Source: Nocardioides agri
GTDB lineage: Bacteria; Actinomycetota; Actinomycetes; Propionibacteriales; Nocardioidaceae
Assembly (NCBI RefSeq): GCF_013778305.1
Contig: NZ_JACEIC010000002.1
Span: 1,699,669-1,763,668 of the forward strand
Direction: 5' to 3'
DNA: 64,000 nucleotides
The notes under the pieces were generated by a model. That model had not been told where the DNA came from. It saw only the letters and a program-made list of their open reading frames with translations, and ran no database searches. The translations under genes were made by a program, and so were the position numbers. Positions 8,325-17,700 of this stretch are shown here, piece by piece. Positions within the stretch are counted from its first letter, which is position 1, and each line of letters begins with the position of its first letter.

Positions 8325-8894
8325 GTGGTCCAGTTCGCGCCGACTCCCGATGACGACCAAGCACCCCAAGGACTAGAGCCTCGACGGTTTCCAGTCAACT
8401 CGCAGGCCGTGATCGAACGCGGGCGGGCGACCGTCTGGGACGGACTCACACATCCCGGTCATCCGGCGTGGAACGACTACCCCAGCGGACAAGGCTCGCT
8501 GAAGGTGGTCGGTACGTGCACCCCCCTTGAGGTCGGATTCGCCCAGATGGCGCTAGTTCCGGCATCCAGTGCCGACGGTGTTCGCGGCGTTCTGTACACC
8601 GAGATCACCGCGATCGAGCCGGGCTACATGTTGGCGACGAACACGATTGCAACTGGGGCATTCGAGCAAACAGAAACCATCCGTCTTCTCGATCACCCCG
8701 ACGGCGGCGCCATCGTCGACTGTCTGGCCTGGGTCAACACGGTGGCAATGACACAAGCTCGCGCTCGACGCCTCCAGCACAACCTCGGCCGGTTGCAGGT
8801 CGGGTACCTCAGGCGAGCCCAGAACTGGACCTCGCAGACTGGCCACCGGCCGAACATCCTTTCTCCCGAAGCTGACGACCTGCCCTACATCTGA
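8325..8894 (+). CDS. SRPBCC-like protein of unknown function
   Basis: 189 residues from a GTG at 8325, chosen because GAAGGA lies seven bases upstream; the frame is open back to 8124 but without such a site. Residues about 25-165 look like a START/SRPBCC ligand-binding domain: AVIERGRATVWDGLTHPGH near the first strand and helix, and a long C-terminal helix RARRLQHNLGRLQVGYLRRA. Such proteins bind lipids or aromatic ligands, but no substrate is suggested here. It sits alone between the broken EAD1 gene and tRNA-Lys in a region of lower GC. The family assignment is by overall pattern only. Confidence 0.55.
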   Translation: MVQFAPTPDDDQAPQGLEPRRFPVNSQAVIERGRATVWDGLTHPGHPAWNDYPSGQGSLKVVGTCTPLEVGFAQMALVPASSADGVRGVLYTEITAIEPGYMLATNTIATGAFEQTETIRLLDHPDGGAIVDCLAWVNTVAMTQARARRLQHNLGRLQVGYLRRAQNWTSQTGHRPNILSPEADDLPYI

Positions 8895-9236
8895 GCGCAG
8901 TGGCTCTAAGCGAAGGCGGCCGAGGATCCCGAGCAGGTTTAGGGCGCCAGATCGAGGTGACCCGAACCACCACCTCCGGACGCGGAAAAGCGCGAGACCA
9001 GCCGCCCGGGCGCCCTACTTCGGCTACAACCGACCAAGGTGACAGGCGCCCCGCCTCGCGCCGAACTACAGCGACGTTGTCCGGAGGGTTCTCACGAGCG
9101 GTTCACCGATTGCTGGCGCAATCGGCCGCCCGGACTCTTCACGCTCGCCGGGCATAGGGCAGGATGACCTGGACATGGTGCGCGAACCACGCCGGTGTAG
9201 TCCGGTGGGTACGCAGAATGAAAGTAACCACGTCCC
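8895..9236. other. Gene-free stretch before tRNA-Lys
   Basis: About 340 bases in which I see no convincing gene. The one open frame, near 8900-9157, gives a low-complexity Arg/Thr/Ser-rich product with no ribosome site. The stretch must contain the tRNA-Lys promoter, but no clear -35/-10 pair was identified. Confidence 0.6.
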
Positions 9237-9309
9237 GGGCCCCTAGCTCAATTGGCAGAGCATCGGACTTTTAATCCGCGGGTTGTGGGTTCGAGTCCCA
9301 CGGGGCCTA
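9237..9309 (+). tRNA. tRNA-Lys (anticodon TTT)
   Basis: A 73-base cloverleaf. The 7-base acceptor GGGCCCC pairs with GGGGCCT (one G-U). The D-arm is GCTCAATTGGCAGAGC, the anticodon loop CTTTTAA gives TTT, and the T-arm is GTGGG TTCGAGT CCCAC. The discriminator is A and CCA is not encoded. Confidence 0.95.
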
Positions 9310-9444
9310 CTCCCAGGCAGGTCACCCGGACGGGTCATCCCGACCCCAGTGTTCGGGAGAACGTCGGTGAAACGCTCGCCATCGGCGGACCGAGGCCTTA
9401 GTTTCCCCGAGGTTGAACCGTCGGTGGCCCGAGACGCAGGCGGT

Positions 9445-9981
9445 TCACTCCATTTCCCGGGTGGTGTCGATCCAGAACCGGAGCTTGTGGTTGCGGGTGT
9501 CCTCGTAGACCCCGCCGCAGCGCTCGATCGTCCGGCGCGAGCCGAGGTTGTCGTCGTCGCACGTGACCAGCGCGCGCTCGATGCCGAGGTCGGCGGCGGC
9601 CGCCAGCGAGAGGGCGAGGGCGCGGGACGCGTGGCCCTGGCGCCGGCGCGAGGGGCGTACGCCGTACCCGATGTGGCCGCCCTCGTTGAGCAGCCACTCG
9701 TTGAGCGAGTGGCGCAGCGCGAGGAAGCCGACGATGTCGGGGCCGTCCGTGATCCAGAAGTACGAGCAGTGCACCCGCCCCGGGGGCAGGACGGTGGCGG
9801 GGTCCGCCTGGGACAGCAGGTGGTCGACGACCGTGCGGCAGCCCTCCTCGGTGACGTCGAGCGTCTCGAAGTCCCAGAGCCCCGACCCGTGGATGTGCTG
9901 CTCGCCGCCGGCGTGGAACTCGGCGATGGTCTCCGCCCAGGAGGCGGCGAGGGCGGCGTCGGGACGGACCAGCGAAGTCAT
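9445..9981 (-). CDS. GNAT family N-acetyltransferase
   Basis: 178 residues from ATG 9981 (an upstream in-frame ATG at 10005 would add eight residues). The acetyl-CoA pyrophosphate-binding segment is RPSRRRQGHASRALALSLAA near residues 114-133, and the last strands include ERALVTCDDDNLGSRRTIER, the usual GNAT ending around an Asn and a helix. It transfers an acetyl group from acetyl-CoA to an amine; the acceptor is unknown. The gene is divergent from the thioesterase gene at 10048. Confidence 0.88.
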   Translation of the reverse strand: MTSLVRPDAALAASWAETIAEFHAGGEQHIHGSGLWDFETLDVTEEGCRTVVDHLLSQADPATVLPPGRVHCSYFWITDGPDIVGFLALRHSLNEWLLNEGGHIGYGVRPSRRRQGHASRALALSLAAAADLGIERALVTCDDDNLGSRRTIERCGGVYEDTRNHKLRFWIDTTREME

Positions 9982-10047
9982 GCCGCATTCCATCAAATGG
10001 AACATGTTCTAGCATCGGGTTTTGTGGCCGGCTACCAGCGTGACGAG

Positions 10048-10686
10048 ATGACCGAGGCGGAGATCGAGTACGAGAAGTCGGTCTACGGTCCGCTCACCGA
10101 CGCTGTGCGCGAGCTCGTCGACGCGACGATCCGCACGACGGTGGACGACGACGAGATCAAGGCGGTGCAGGTCGAGGTCGAGGGCATCGTGGCCCGCCTG
10201 CGGACCAGCCAGCTCGAGGGCGCGTACGGCGTGCGCTACGGCGCCACCGGTCGCGGCCGGCCGTGGGGCAACCCGACCGTCGGGCTGCGCAACGCGATCG
10301 CGCCGCCCCTGGTCGTCGACCGGTCGAGCGACGGGCGAGCGTGGTGCGGCTTCCACCTCGGCGCGGCCTATGAGGGGCCGCCGGGGCTGGTGCACGGCGG
10401 CGTCTCCGCCCTGATCCTCGACCAGATGCTCGGCGAGGCGACCGGTGCGGGCGGCAAGCCGGGCATGACGGCGACGCTGACGCTGCGCTACCGGCGCGGC
10501 ACCCCGCTCGGCGACCTGCGCGCCGAGGCCTGGATCGAGCGCAGCGAGGGCATCAAGACCTGGGCGCGCGGCCACATCGCGGACGCCGAGGGCGTCACCG
10601 TCGAGGCCGAGGGCCTGTTCATCCTGCCGAGGTGGGCCCGGGAGCGGATCGCCGCGGAGGCGGCGACCCCGAAGTACTTCGAGTAG
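10048..10686 (+). CDS. PaaI-type hotdog thioesterase
   Basis: 212 residues from ATG 10048; GTG 10024 is an in-frame alternative. The C-terminal half is a hotdog domain with the signature GLVHGGVSALILDQMLGEA, in which HGG and the following acidic residue belong to the acyl-CoA thioesterase active site. The N-terminal 90 residues are a helical extension seen in actinobacterial members. It probably hydrolyses an acyl-CoA. Convergent with the NADH dehydrogenase gene, whose stop lies four bases away. Confidence 0.85.
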   Translation: MTEAEIEYEKSVYGPLTDAVRELVDATIRTTVDDDEIKAVQVEVEGIVARLRTSQLEGAYGVRYGATGRGRPWGNPTVGLRNAIAPPLVVDRSSDGRAWCGFHLGAAYEGPPGLVHGGVSALILDQMLGEATGAGGKPGMTATLTLRYRRGTPLGDLRAEAWIERSEGIKTWARGHIADAEGVTVEAEGLFILPRWARERIAAEAATPKYFE

Positions 10687-10689
10687 GCG

Positions 10690-12177
10690 TCAGGCGCGCT
10701 GCTCGGCGGGTACGCCGCGCTGGCCGGCGTCGGTGAGGCGCGCCTCCTCCTCGGCCTGCGCCTCGAGCTCCGCGCGCCGGGTCGTCTCCAGCACCGACCG
10801 TGCGGCGTCGTAGATGCCGGGGTCGGAGACCAGGTCGGCAGCGCCGCGCTTGAGCCGCCCGAGGGCGCTCCGGGCGAAGATCTGCTGCTCGGTGGTCGTG
10901 CGCTCGGAGCGGCCGCGGCCGATGAACGACACGAACCAGTGCAGCAGCGCGGTGACGCGGTTCTTGAAGCCGGTGATGTAGATGAGGTGCAGCGCCAGCC
11001 ACATCAGCCACGCGACGACGCCGGTCAGCCGCAGGCTCCCGATCAGCGCGACCGCGCGGAAGCGGCTGATGATCGCCATCGAACCCTTGTCGAAGTACCT
11101 GAACGGGCCCTGCGACGGCTTGGAGCTCAGCCGGTTGTCGATCTCCTTGGCGGCGTACTTGGCGCCCTGGATCGCCACCTGCGCGACACCGGGGAGGTTG
11201 TCGAGCGCGATCATGTCGCCGACCACGAACACCTCGGGGTAGCCGGGGAGCGTGAGGTCGGGATTGACCGCGATCCGGCCGGCGCGGTCGAGCGGCGCGC
11301 CCGTCTGGTCGGACAGGGTGCGGCCGAGGGGGTTGGCCTGCACGCCGGCGGCCCAGATCTTCGTGACGCTGTCGATGCGCTCGACGCTGCCGTCCTTGAA
11401 CTTCATCTCGATGCCGCGCTCGTCGACGTCGGTCACCATCGCGCCGAGCACGACCTCGACACCGAGCTTCTCCAGCTCGCCCTTGGCCTTCTCGCCGAGC
11501 TTCTTGCCGAACGGCGGCAGCACCTGCGGCGCGGCGTCGACGAGCACCACCCGCGCGTGGCGGGAGTTGATCGCCCGGAAGTCCTTCTTGAGCGTGCGGT
11601 GCGCGAGCTCGGCGATCTGACCGGCCATCTCGACGCCGGTCGGACCGGCGCCCACGACCACGAACGTCAGCAGGTGGTCGACGTTCTCGCCGCGGGTCGC
11701 GCCGATCTCGGCCATCTCGAAGGCACCGAAGATCCGGCCGCGCAGCTCGAGGGCGTCGTCGATGCTCTTCATGCCCGGGGCGAACTCGGAGAAGTGGTCG
11801 TTGCCGAAGTAGGACTGGCCCGCGCCGGCCGCCACGATCAGGGAGTCGTACGGCGTGACGGTCGAGCGGCCGAGGACCTGCGAGGTCACGGTGCGGGCCT
11901 CGAGGTCGATGTCGGTGACCTCGCCCAGCAGCACCTGCGCGTTCTTCTGACCGCTGAGGATCTCGCGGGTCGGCGGGGCGATCTCGCCCTGGGAGAGGAT
12001 GCCGGTCGCGACCTGGTAGAGCAGCGGCTGGAAGAGGTGGTGCGTCGTCTTCGCGACCATCGTGACGTCGACGTCGGCGCGTCGCAGGGCCTTGGTGCCG
12101 AAGAGGCCACCGAAGCCGGATCCGATGACCACCACCCGGTGCCGCTGGGACGTCGGGGAGATCGGCTGCGCTGCCAT
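10690..12177 (-). CDS. ndh: Type II NADH dehydrogenase
   Basis: Membrane-associated flavoprotein that passes electrons from NADH to menaquinone without proton pumping. 495 residues from ATG 12177, which has GAAAGG six bases upstream; an upstream start at 12237 is less likely. The FAD Rossmann motif VVVIGSGFGGLFGTKAL lies near residues 14-30 and the NADH motif VVVGAGPTGVEMAGQI near 185. The C-terminal part has the amphipathic/membrane segment WLMWLALHLIYITGFKNR typical of actinobacterial Ndh, plus a charged tail longer than in E. coli. Confidence 0.93.
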   Translation of the reverse strand: MAAQPISPTSQRHRVVVIGSGFGGLFGTKALRRADVDVTMVAKTTHHLFQPLLYQVATGILSQGEIAPPTREILSGQKNAQVLLGEVTDIDLEARTVTSQVLGRSTVTPYDSLIVAAGAGQSYFGNDHFSEFAPGMKSIDDALELRGRIFGAFEMAEIGATRGENVDHLLTFVVVGAGPTGVEMAGQIAELAHRTLKKDFRAINSRHARVVLVDAAPQVLPPFGKKLGEKAKGELEKLGVEVVLGAMVTDVDERGIEMKFKDGSVERIDSVTKIWAAGVQANPLGRTLSDQTGAPLDRAGRIAVNPDLTLPGYPEVFVVGDMIALDNLPGVAQVAIQGAKYAAKEIDNRLSSKPSQGPFRYFDKGSMAIISRFRAVALIGSLRLTGVVAWLMWLALHLIYITGFKNRVTALLHWFVSFIGRGRSERTTTEQQIFARSALGRLKRGAADLVSDPGIYDAARSVLETTRRAELEAQAEEEARLTDAGQRGVPAEQRA

Positions 12178-12357
12178 CAGGGACCTTTCACTGCTGCTCG
12201 TCGGAGGTGTGGGGAAAACACGCTCCGGGGTACCCATTCTTCCGTCCGGATGCCCGATTCCTCCAATTCAGGGCGTCTCCTCGATCACACTGAAGATCGG
12301 CACGCAGATCGGTTGTCGGGGCCGGTCTGGACCGAGAAGATCGACGTACGAGCGCAG

Positions 12358-12382
12358 GTTTCGGCACGATTTCTGCGGGGTA
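12358..12382 (+). promoter_or_regulatory. Putative stress-sigma (SigB/SigF-type) promoter
   Basis: GTTT at 12358-12361 and GGGTA at 12378-12382 are separated by 16 bases, matching the GTTT-N(14-16)-GGGTA pattern recognised by SigB/SigF-type factors in actinobacteria. It lies about 45 bases upstream of an anti-sigma-type ATPase gene. Matches of this length can arise by chance in such DNA. Confidence 0.55.
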
Positions 12383-12394
12383 GGAGCGCTTGGA

Positions 12395-12409
12395 TGGCAC
12401 GCAGTGCCA
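12395..12409. promoter_or_regulatory. Palindrome in leader of ATPase gene
   Basis: TGGCAC-GCA-GTGCCA, perfect six-base arms, between the candidate promoter and the ribosome site of the gene at 12429. It could be an operator or a leader hairpin. Confidence 0.45.
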
Positions 12410-12428
12410 GACACAGTGGAGGGTGCGC

Positions 12429-13355
12429 GTGCCGCTGAGCAGGCCGGCCCTGTCGTTGGGCCCGGGACCCCGCGGTGTGCAGGACGCGCGCCGATGGGTG
12501 GTCGACACCTGCCATGACATCGGTCGCGACGACCTCGTCGAGTGCGCGGAGCTCGGCGTCTCGGAGCTGGTGACCAACGCGCTCCTGCACGCCTCCGGTC
12601 CGATCTCGGTCCGGGTCCGCGGCACCCGCGAGCACCCGCGGGTGGAGGTCCACGACGGCTCCCGCGAGGTGCCGGAGCTGCCCGTCACCGAGCCGCTCGA
12701 CGAGGACGACCTGCTGCTGACCTTCGGCCGTGGACTCGGGATCGTCGCCCGGTGCAGTGACGCGTGGGGCGTCGACATCGAGGAAGACGGCAAGACGGTC
12801 TGGTTCGCCCCCGCCGCGCGGCCCGCCCGCGAGCCCGCACCCGGCGTCGTGACCGGCGAGCCGGCACCCGTCCCCGCGTCGCCGGGGGTGGAGGAGATGC
12901 GGATCGACATCCTCGGCGTGCCCCTGCGCTCGTTCGTGGAGTTCCAGCGCCACTACCGCGAGCTGCGCCGCGAGGTGCGGCTCCTGGCCCTCGCGCACGA
13001 GTCCGACTACCCGCTCGCCAAGGACCTCTCCGACCTCTTCGGGTCCCTCGAGCGCGACCTGCGTGACGGCATCGGCGCCGACCAGATCGAGCAGGCGCTC
13101 GCCTCCGGTGCCGACCGGGCCGACCTCCGGGTCGCGATGCCGCGCCCGACCGCGGCGACCATCGGCCGCTTCATCGAGCTGCTCGACCTCGCCGACGCGT
13201 TCTGCCGCGAGGAGCGGCTGCTCTCGCTCGCGCGCACCGCCGACCAGCAGCAGTTCCAGCGCTGGTTCCTCAGCGAGTTCGTCCGCCAGGAGCGCGGCGA
13301 GGGCCCGATCGCGTGGCAGGATGCCGCCGTGACGCGAGCCCCGAGCATGCCGTGA
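12429..13355 (+). CDS. Anti-sigma-type ATP-binding protein (HATPase_c_2) with C-terminal helical domain
   Basis: 308 residues from GTG 12429, which has GGAGG six bases upstream. Residues about 10-125 form an RsbW/SpoIIAB-like GHKL ATPase: N-box ELVTNALLHA, then VEVHDGS and the G-box GRGLGIV. The remaining 170 residues after a Pro/Ala linker are a helical region with no recognised domain (RSFVEFQRHYRELRREVRLLA). RsbW-like kinases bind or phosphorylate partners in partner-switching control of stress sigma factors; no sigma factor or antagonist gene is adjacent. The upstream sequence resembles a stress-sigma promoter, which would suit a feedback role. Its stop overlaps the crcB start (GTGA), so it may be cotranscribed with the fluoride channel genes. 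Confidence 0.85.
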   Translation: MPLSRPALSLGPGPRGVQDARRWVVDTCHDIGRDDLVECAELGVSELVTNALLHASGPISVRVRGTREHPRVEVHDGSREVPELPVTEPLDEDDLLLTFGRGLGIVARCSDAWGVDIEEDGKTVWFAPAARPAREPAPGVVTGEPAPVPASPGVEEMRIDILGVPLRSFVEFQRHYRELRREVRLLALAHESDYPLAKDLSDLFGSLERDLRDGIGADQIEQALASGADRADLRVAMPRPTAATIGRFIELLDLADAFCREERLLSLARTADQQQFQRWFLSEFVRQERGEGPIAWQDAAVTRAPSMP

Positions 13356-13756
13356 CCCCTGCGGGCCCGGCCCCGCGGCTGGTCGCCGCGGTGGCGGTCG
13401 GGGGCGCGGTCGGCGCACTGGCGCGCTGGGGGCTCACCGAGGCGTTCCCGGTGAGCGCCGACGCCTTCCCGTGGACGACGTTCGCCGTCAACGTCACCGG
13501 CGCGCTCGCACTCGCGCTGCTGCCGGCCCTCCCAGCCGTACGCCGGAGCCGCGCGCTCGCCGTCGGGCTCGGCCCGGGCGTGCTCGGCGGCTACACCACG
13601 CTGTCGACGTACTCGGAGCAGACACGGGCGCTGCTCGCCCACGGCGAGCTCGCGACGGCGGCGTGCTACGCACTCGGCACCCTCGCGGCCTGCCTGGCGG
13701 TGGTGGCCCTGACCGCCCGCCTCGTGCCGCCGGAGCCCGAGGGGGCCGTCGAGTGA
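13352..13756 (+). CDS. crcB: Fluoride channel subunit CrcB (first copy)
   Basis: 134 residues from GTG 13352, which overlaps the preceding TGA. Four hydrophobic segments carry the Fluc signatures: GGAVGALARWGL near the N-terminus, FAVNVTGALALALL with the conserved Asn, and GVLGGYTTLSTYSEQT with the conserved Thr/Ser/Tyr stretch. Fluc channels expel fluoride as antiparallel dimers. Gram-positives often encode two subunits that form a heterodimer, and the second copy follows immediately. Confidence 0.93.
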   Translation: MTPAGPAPRLVAAVAVGGAVGALARWGLTEAFPVSADAFPWTTFAVNVTGALALALLPALPAVRRSRALAVGLGPGVLGGYTTLSTYSEQTRALLAHGELATAACYALGTLAACLAVVALTARLVPPEPEGAVE

Positions 13757-14079
13757 CGGCCCTGCTCGTCGCGCTCGGCGCGGCCGTGGGAGCACCCCTC
13801 CGCTTCGTGGTCGCGACCCGCCTCGACGGCCGCCTCCCCTGGGGCACGCTCGTGGTCAACGTCCTCGGCTCCGCGCTGCTCGGCGTCCTCTCGGCGATGT
13901 CGCTGTCGGAACATGCGGGCGCGCTGCTCGCCACCGGCTTCTGCGGCGGCTTCACGACGTACTCGGCCTTCGCCGTCCAGACCCACGACCTCGGGCCGCG
14001 GCAGGGGGCCGCGTACGCGGGCCTGACGGTCGTGCTGTCGCTCGCCGCGTGCGCCGGGGGGTTCGCGCTCTACGCGTAG
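13753..14079 (+). CDS. crcB: Fluoride channel subunit CrcB (second copy)
   Basis: 108 residues, GTG start overlapping the TGA of the first copy by four bases. The motifs GAPLRFVVATRL, TLVVNVLGSALLGVLS and GFCGGFTTYSAFAVQT match the Fluc family. Each copy supplies a complete four-helix subunit; the pair probably forms a heterodimeric fluoride exporter. The last ten bases overlap the end of the convergent zincin gene. No fluoride riboswitch is visible, as the start lies inside the upstream gene. Confidence 0.93.
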   Translation: MTALLVALGAAVGAPLRFVVATRLDGRLPWGTLVVNVLGSALLGVLSAMSLSEHAGALLATGFCGGFTTYSAFAVQTHDLGPRQGAAYAGLTVVLSLAACAGGFALYA

Positions 14080-14426
14080 CCGAGGTCGTGAAGCCGGGCG
14101 TCGTCGATGCCGAAGTGGTGCGCGATCTCGTGCACGACGGTGATCCGCACCTCCTCCTCCAGCTCCTCCGGGCTCGCGCACATGTCGAGCAGCGGGTTGC
14201 GGAAGACGAGGATCCGGTCGGGCAGGTCCATCTGCGGGTCGCCCCACCGCTCGGTCAGCGCGATGCCGTCGTAGAGGCCGAGCAGGTCGTCGGGCTCGCC
14301 CTCGGGCGGCTCGGCCTCGACGAGCACGACCACGTTGCGCACCAGCGCGGCGAGCTCGTCGGGGATGCCGTCGAGGGCGCGGTCGACGAGCGCGTCGAAC
14401 TCCTCGGGCGACATCTCCACCGGCAT
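14070..14426 (-). CDS. Small metallopeptidase-like protein (HExxH)
   Basis: 118 residues from ATG 14426. Near the C-terminus VVHEIAHHFGIDD supplies the HExxH zinc-binding motif with a later Asp, the arrangement of the actinobacterial 'metallopeptidase family protein' zincin group. The opening is MPVEMSPEEFDALVDRAL. It is cytoplasmic and its substrate is unknown. It starts 31 bases beyond the hairpin that follows tRNA-Asp. Confidence 0.88.
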   Translation of the reverse strand: MPVEMSPEEFDALVDRALDGIPDELAALVRNVVVLVEAEPPEGEPDDLLGLYDGIALTERWGDPQMDLPDRILVFRNPLLDMCASPEELEEEVRITVVHEIAHHFGIDDARLHDLGYA

Positions 14427-14456
14427 GCGCCCATTGTGTCCGGGCCGGGAAATGCG

Positions 14457-14488
14457 CTGAGCCCCGGATCTCTCGATCCGGGGCTCAG
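14457..14488 (-). terminator. Terminator after tRNA-Asp
   Basis: A 14-base-pair perfect stem (14457-14470 with 14475-14488) closed by TCTC, six bases past the 3-prime end of tRNA-Asp and before the zincin gene. Confidence 0.85.
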
Positions 14489-14493
14489 ACTGG

Positions 14494-14567
14494 CGACCCC
14501 GACGGGACTCGAACCCGCGGCCTCCGCCGTGACAGGGCGGCGCGCTAACCAACTGCGCTACGGGGCC
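14494..14567 (-). tRNA. tRNA-Asp (anticodon GTC)
   Basis: On the minus strand: acceptor GGCCCCG pairing with CGGGGTC, D-arm GCGCAGTTGGTTAGCGC, anticodon loop CTGTCAC giving GTC, T-loop TTCGAGT, discriminator G. CCA is not encoded. Confidence 0.95.
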
Positions 14568-14726
14568 AGGCGCTGCACTGGTGCAGCGGGTGGAACTCTA
14601 ACCCATCGATGTGGCGGACTCCCAATCGGGAGTGACGGGGCCTGATCGGCGCCGTTCCCCACGTGTGGACGACGCCGATGTTAGCGTTCCCATCGGTCGA
14701 GGTGGTCGGAGATCGCGAGGTGGCGC

Positions 14727-17700
14727 TTGGTCGTCGTCCCGCGCCTTCGCGTGCACGGTCCGCTGCTCTCGGGCTTCCTCGGAGCGGCGATGCTGCTGTG
14801 CGGGGTCGGCCTGGCCATCGTGGGGCAGGTCGACGCGGCTGTCGACGACGGGGCCCGGGCCGTCGCCGGCCGGCACGCGGGTGCCGACCTCGTGCTGCGG
14901 GTGTCCGTCGACCTCGCGGACGACGCCGACCGCCAGGACGAGCAGGTGCGAGCCGCACTCGCCGACTCGCTCGACACGGTCTCGACGCCCTGGTCGGTCG
15001 ATCGCACGATCACCGCCGACGTCCCGCTGACGGTCGCGGCCGCCGGGGCCTCCGGCTCCAAGCGCGTGGTGACCGCGCTGAGCGTCGCGGACCTCTCCGC
15101 CCGCGCCGACCTGGTCGCCGGATCCTGGGCCGAGGACGACGGGGACGTGCTCGTGCAGGCGGACGCCGCCGACGAGCTCGGCGTACGACCGGGCGACGAC
15201 GTCGTGCTGGGCGGGGTCGGGCTGCGCGTGGCCGGCACCTGGCGGGCGCGCGACCACCTCGACCCCCGCTGGGTGGGCGACCCGCAGGTGGCCTCCGGGA
15301 GCAGCGACGGCCGGTTCGGGCCGGTGGTCGTCGCGGAGAGCCGCTGGGGGCAGCTGACCGCGGAGCCCCGCGCGCACTGGGTGGTCGTGCCGGAGGTCGC
15401 CGACCTCACCGTGGCCGACCTCGACGCCGTGACGCGCGCCCGCGGACGGCTCGACCTGGACTGGCAGGACCGCATCGACGACGTCGACAGCCTGGCGGTG
15501 GACGGTCGGATCCTGAACGTCGCCCATGAGGTGGCGCTGCGGACCGACGGGCTGCGGGCCGTGCAGCCCGCCGTCGTGGTGCTGCTCGCCGCCGTCGGTC
15601 TCGTCGCGATCGCCGCCCTCGCCCGCCTGTTCGTGACGACGCACGCCGCCGAGCTGTCGCTGCTGTGGGCGCGCGGCGCGGCGTCGGGCGCGCTGGCCGG
15701 GTCGGCCGCGGTCGAGGCGGCGACCGCCACGGTGGTCGGCGGAGCGCTCGGGGCGCTCGCCGCCGTCGGAGCGGCCCACGCGCTCGGGCGTCCGGACGCC
15801 GCGCCGTCGGGGCCGGCGGTGGTCGCCGCGGTGCTGCTGGTGTCGGTGGCCACGGCAGCTCTCACGGCCCTGCAGGTGTGGCGCTCGACGGGCCGGACCG
15901 CGTGGCGCGGCCCGAGCGGACGGGCCGGACGGTTGGTCGGCCCCGGGCTGGTGGCGCTCGCGGTCGGTGCCGCAGGGCTCGCGGTGTGGCAGCTCCGCAC
16001 GTACGGCTCCCCGGTGACCGTCGACGCCGACGGCGTGCCCGCCGTCGACCCGATCGCCGTGACCGCTCCGGCCGCCCTGCTGGTGGCGCTCGTGCTGCTC
16101 GGCCTCGTGATCTTCCCCGCCCTGGCCGCTCGCGCCGAGCGCCGGTCCGACGCCGGGGACGTCACGCGCACGCTGGCCGCGCGCCATCTCTCCCGCCGGC
16201 TCGTCCCGGTCACCGCCCCGGTGCTGGTCGTCGCCATCGCGGCCGCGACCCTGGTGACGGCCGCGGCGTACGACCGGACGTGGTCGGACGGGTTCGACCG
16301 GACCCGTCAGCTGCGCGCGGGCGCCGACGTCCACGTGTCGACCGACGAGCCCGGTCCCGACGCCGCCACCCGTGCCGCCGTCGCGCGGGTCGCCGGCGTG
16401 CGCGCCGTGGCTCCGGTCGCCACCGAGCTCGGCGGCGACGTCGGCGCACTGGTCGCGGCCACTCCGGCCGCCCTCGCCACCCTCGGCCGGGGGCTCGCCG
16501 ACCGGCGCGAGACCGCCGCGGCCCTCACCAGCCGGTCCTCGGCACCGGAGATCCCCGCCGGGGCGGGCGAGGTCGCGGTCGAGCTGGAGGCCACGGGCCT
16601 GGCCGGCCGCCCGGAGGTCCGGGTCGTGGTGGCGGACGCCGGGGGCGCGTTGCGCACCGTGCGGCTCCCGCGCCGGACCGGGTCCGCGCCGGGGACCGTG
16701 TCGTACGCCGCGCCCCTGCCGGCCGACACCTCCGGTGTCGCCGGCCCCCGGACGATCGCGGCGCTGGAGCTGGGGGTCGAGGGGCGCGAGACGCGCGCCG
16801 GCAGCCAGCCGCGGGTCGGGCTCGTCGCCCTCACGGCGACCGGCCCGGACGGTCCCACCGAGCTGGGCGACGGTCCCTGGACGGCCCGCATGCCCGGTGA
16901 CCGGGAGCTCACGCTGGCGCCGGGCGGGCAGGCACCGGGCGGCGCCGTGGTCGTGGACCCGGGCGTGCGCCGGATCCGGCTCACCCCGACCTTCGCGCCG
17001 GGCTCGCCCGACGGGCCGCGTACGCCGGTCGTGCTGTCCACCGTCGCCGCCGACCACCTCGACCTCGACGTCGGCGACTCGCTCACGCTGTCGCTGGACG
17101 GCACCTACGAACAGCTCCAGACGACGGTCGCGCGGGTCGTGCCGGCCGTGCCCGGCGCGCCGGACGAGTCGGCCGCGCTCGTCGACCTGCGCGCGCTCGA
17201 GCAGGCGAGGCTGGCCGGCCAGAACGTCGTGCCCTCCCCCACGGGTCTGTGGATCGCGGCGGCCGCCCCGGAGTCGACCGCCCACGACCTGCGTCGGATG
17301 CTGCCGGCCAACGCCAGCGTCGACACCGCCACCGACGCGGCCGGGCGTACGGCACTCGCCACCACGACGCGGGCCTGGTGGCTCGGCGCGGCCGGCTGCG
17401 GGCTGCTCGCCCTGCTCTCGCTCGTCACCGTGGCCCGGGGGCAGCTGAGCGCGCGCCACGACGACGCCGAGATCCTCCGAGCCCTGGGCATGTCGGTGCG
17501 CGACCAGCAGCGGCTACGGGTCCGGGAGCTGGCCTGGACGGCGGCCTTCGCCCTCGTCGTCGGCCTGCTCGCCGGCGCCGCGGTCGCCGTCCTCGTGGTG
17601 CCCCAGCTCGCCCGCGCAGCGGTGCCCGAGCCCTACCCGACGATCGGCACCAGCCTCGCCGTCGACGCCGTCGCGCTGCTGGCGGGGACGGCGCTGCTGG

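Noticed and set aside
8110..8364. Minus-strand frame of 84 codons before the SRPBCC-like gene
   Set aside because: No ribosome site, no family features, and it overlaps the better-supported plus-strand start region.
8900..9157. Plus-strand frame of 85 codons before tRNA-Lys
   Set aside because: Arg/Thr/Ser-rich low-complexity product with no start signal or recognisable motif.
9237..9444. tRNA-Lys as attachment site of an integrated element
   Set aside because: No integrase gene, no repeated tRNA 3-prime end on the left side of the island, and the island is on the 5-prime side of the tRNA.
9283..10047. Upstream extension of the thioesterase frame running through the GNAT gene
   Set aside because: The first 255 codons are antisense to the acetyltransferase; the hotdog protein begins at 10048 or 10024.
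14598..17459. Antisense open frame of 953 codons opposite the first exporter permease
   Set aside because: Composition-driven shadow; Arg/Gly/His/Asp-rich with no recognisable domain and crossing tRNA-proximal sequence.
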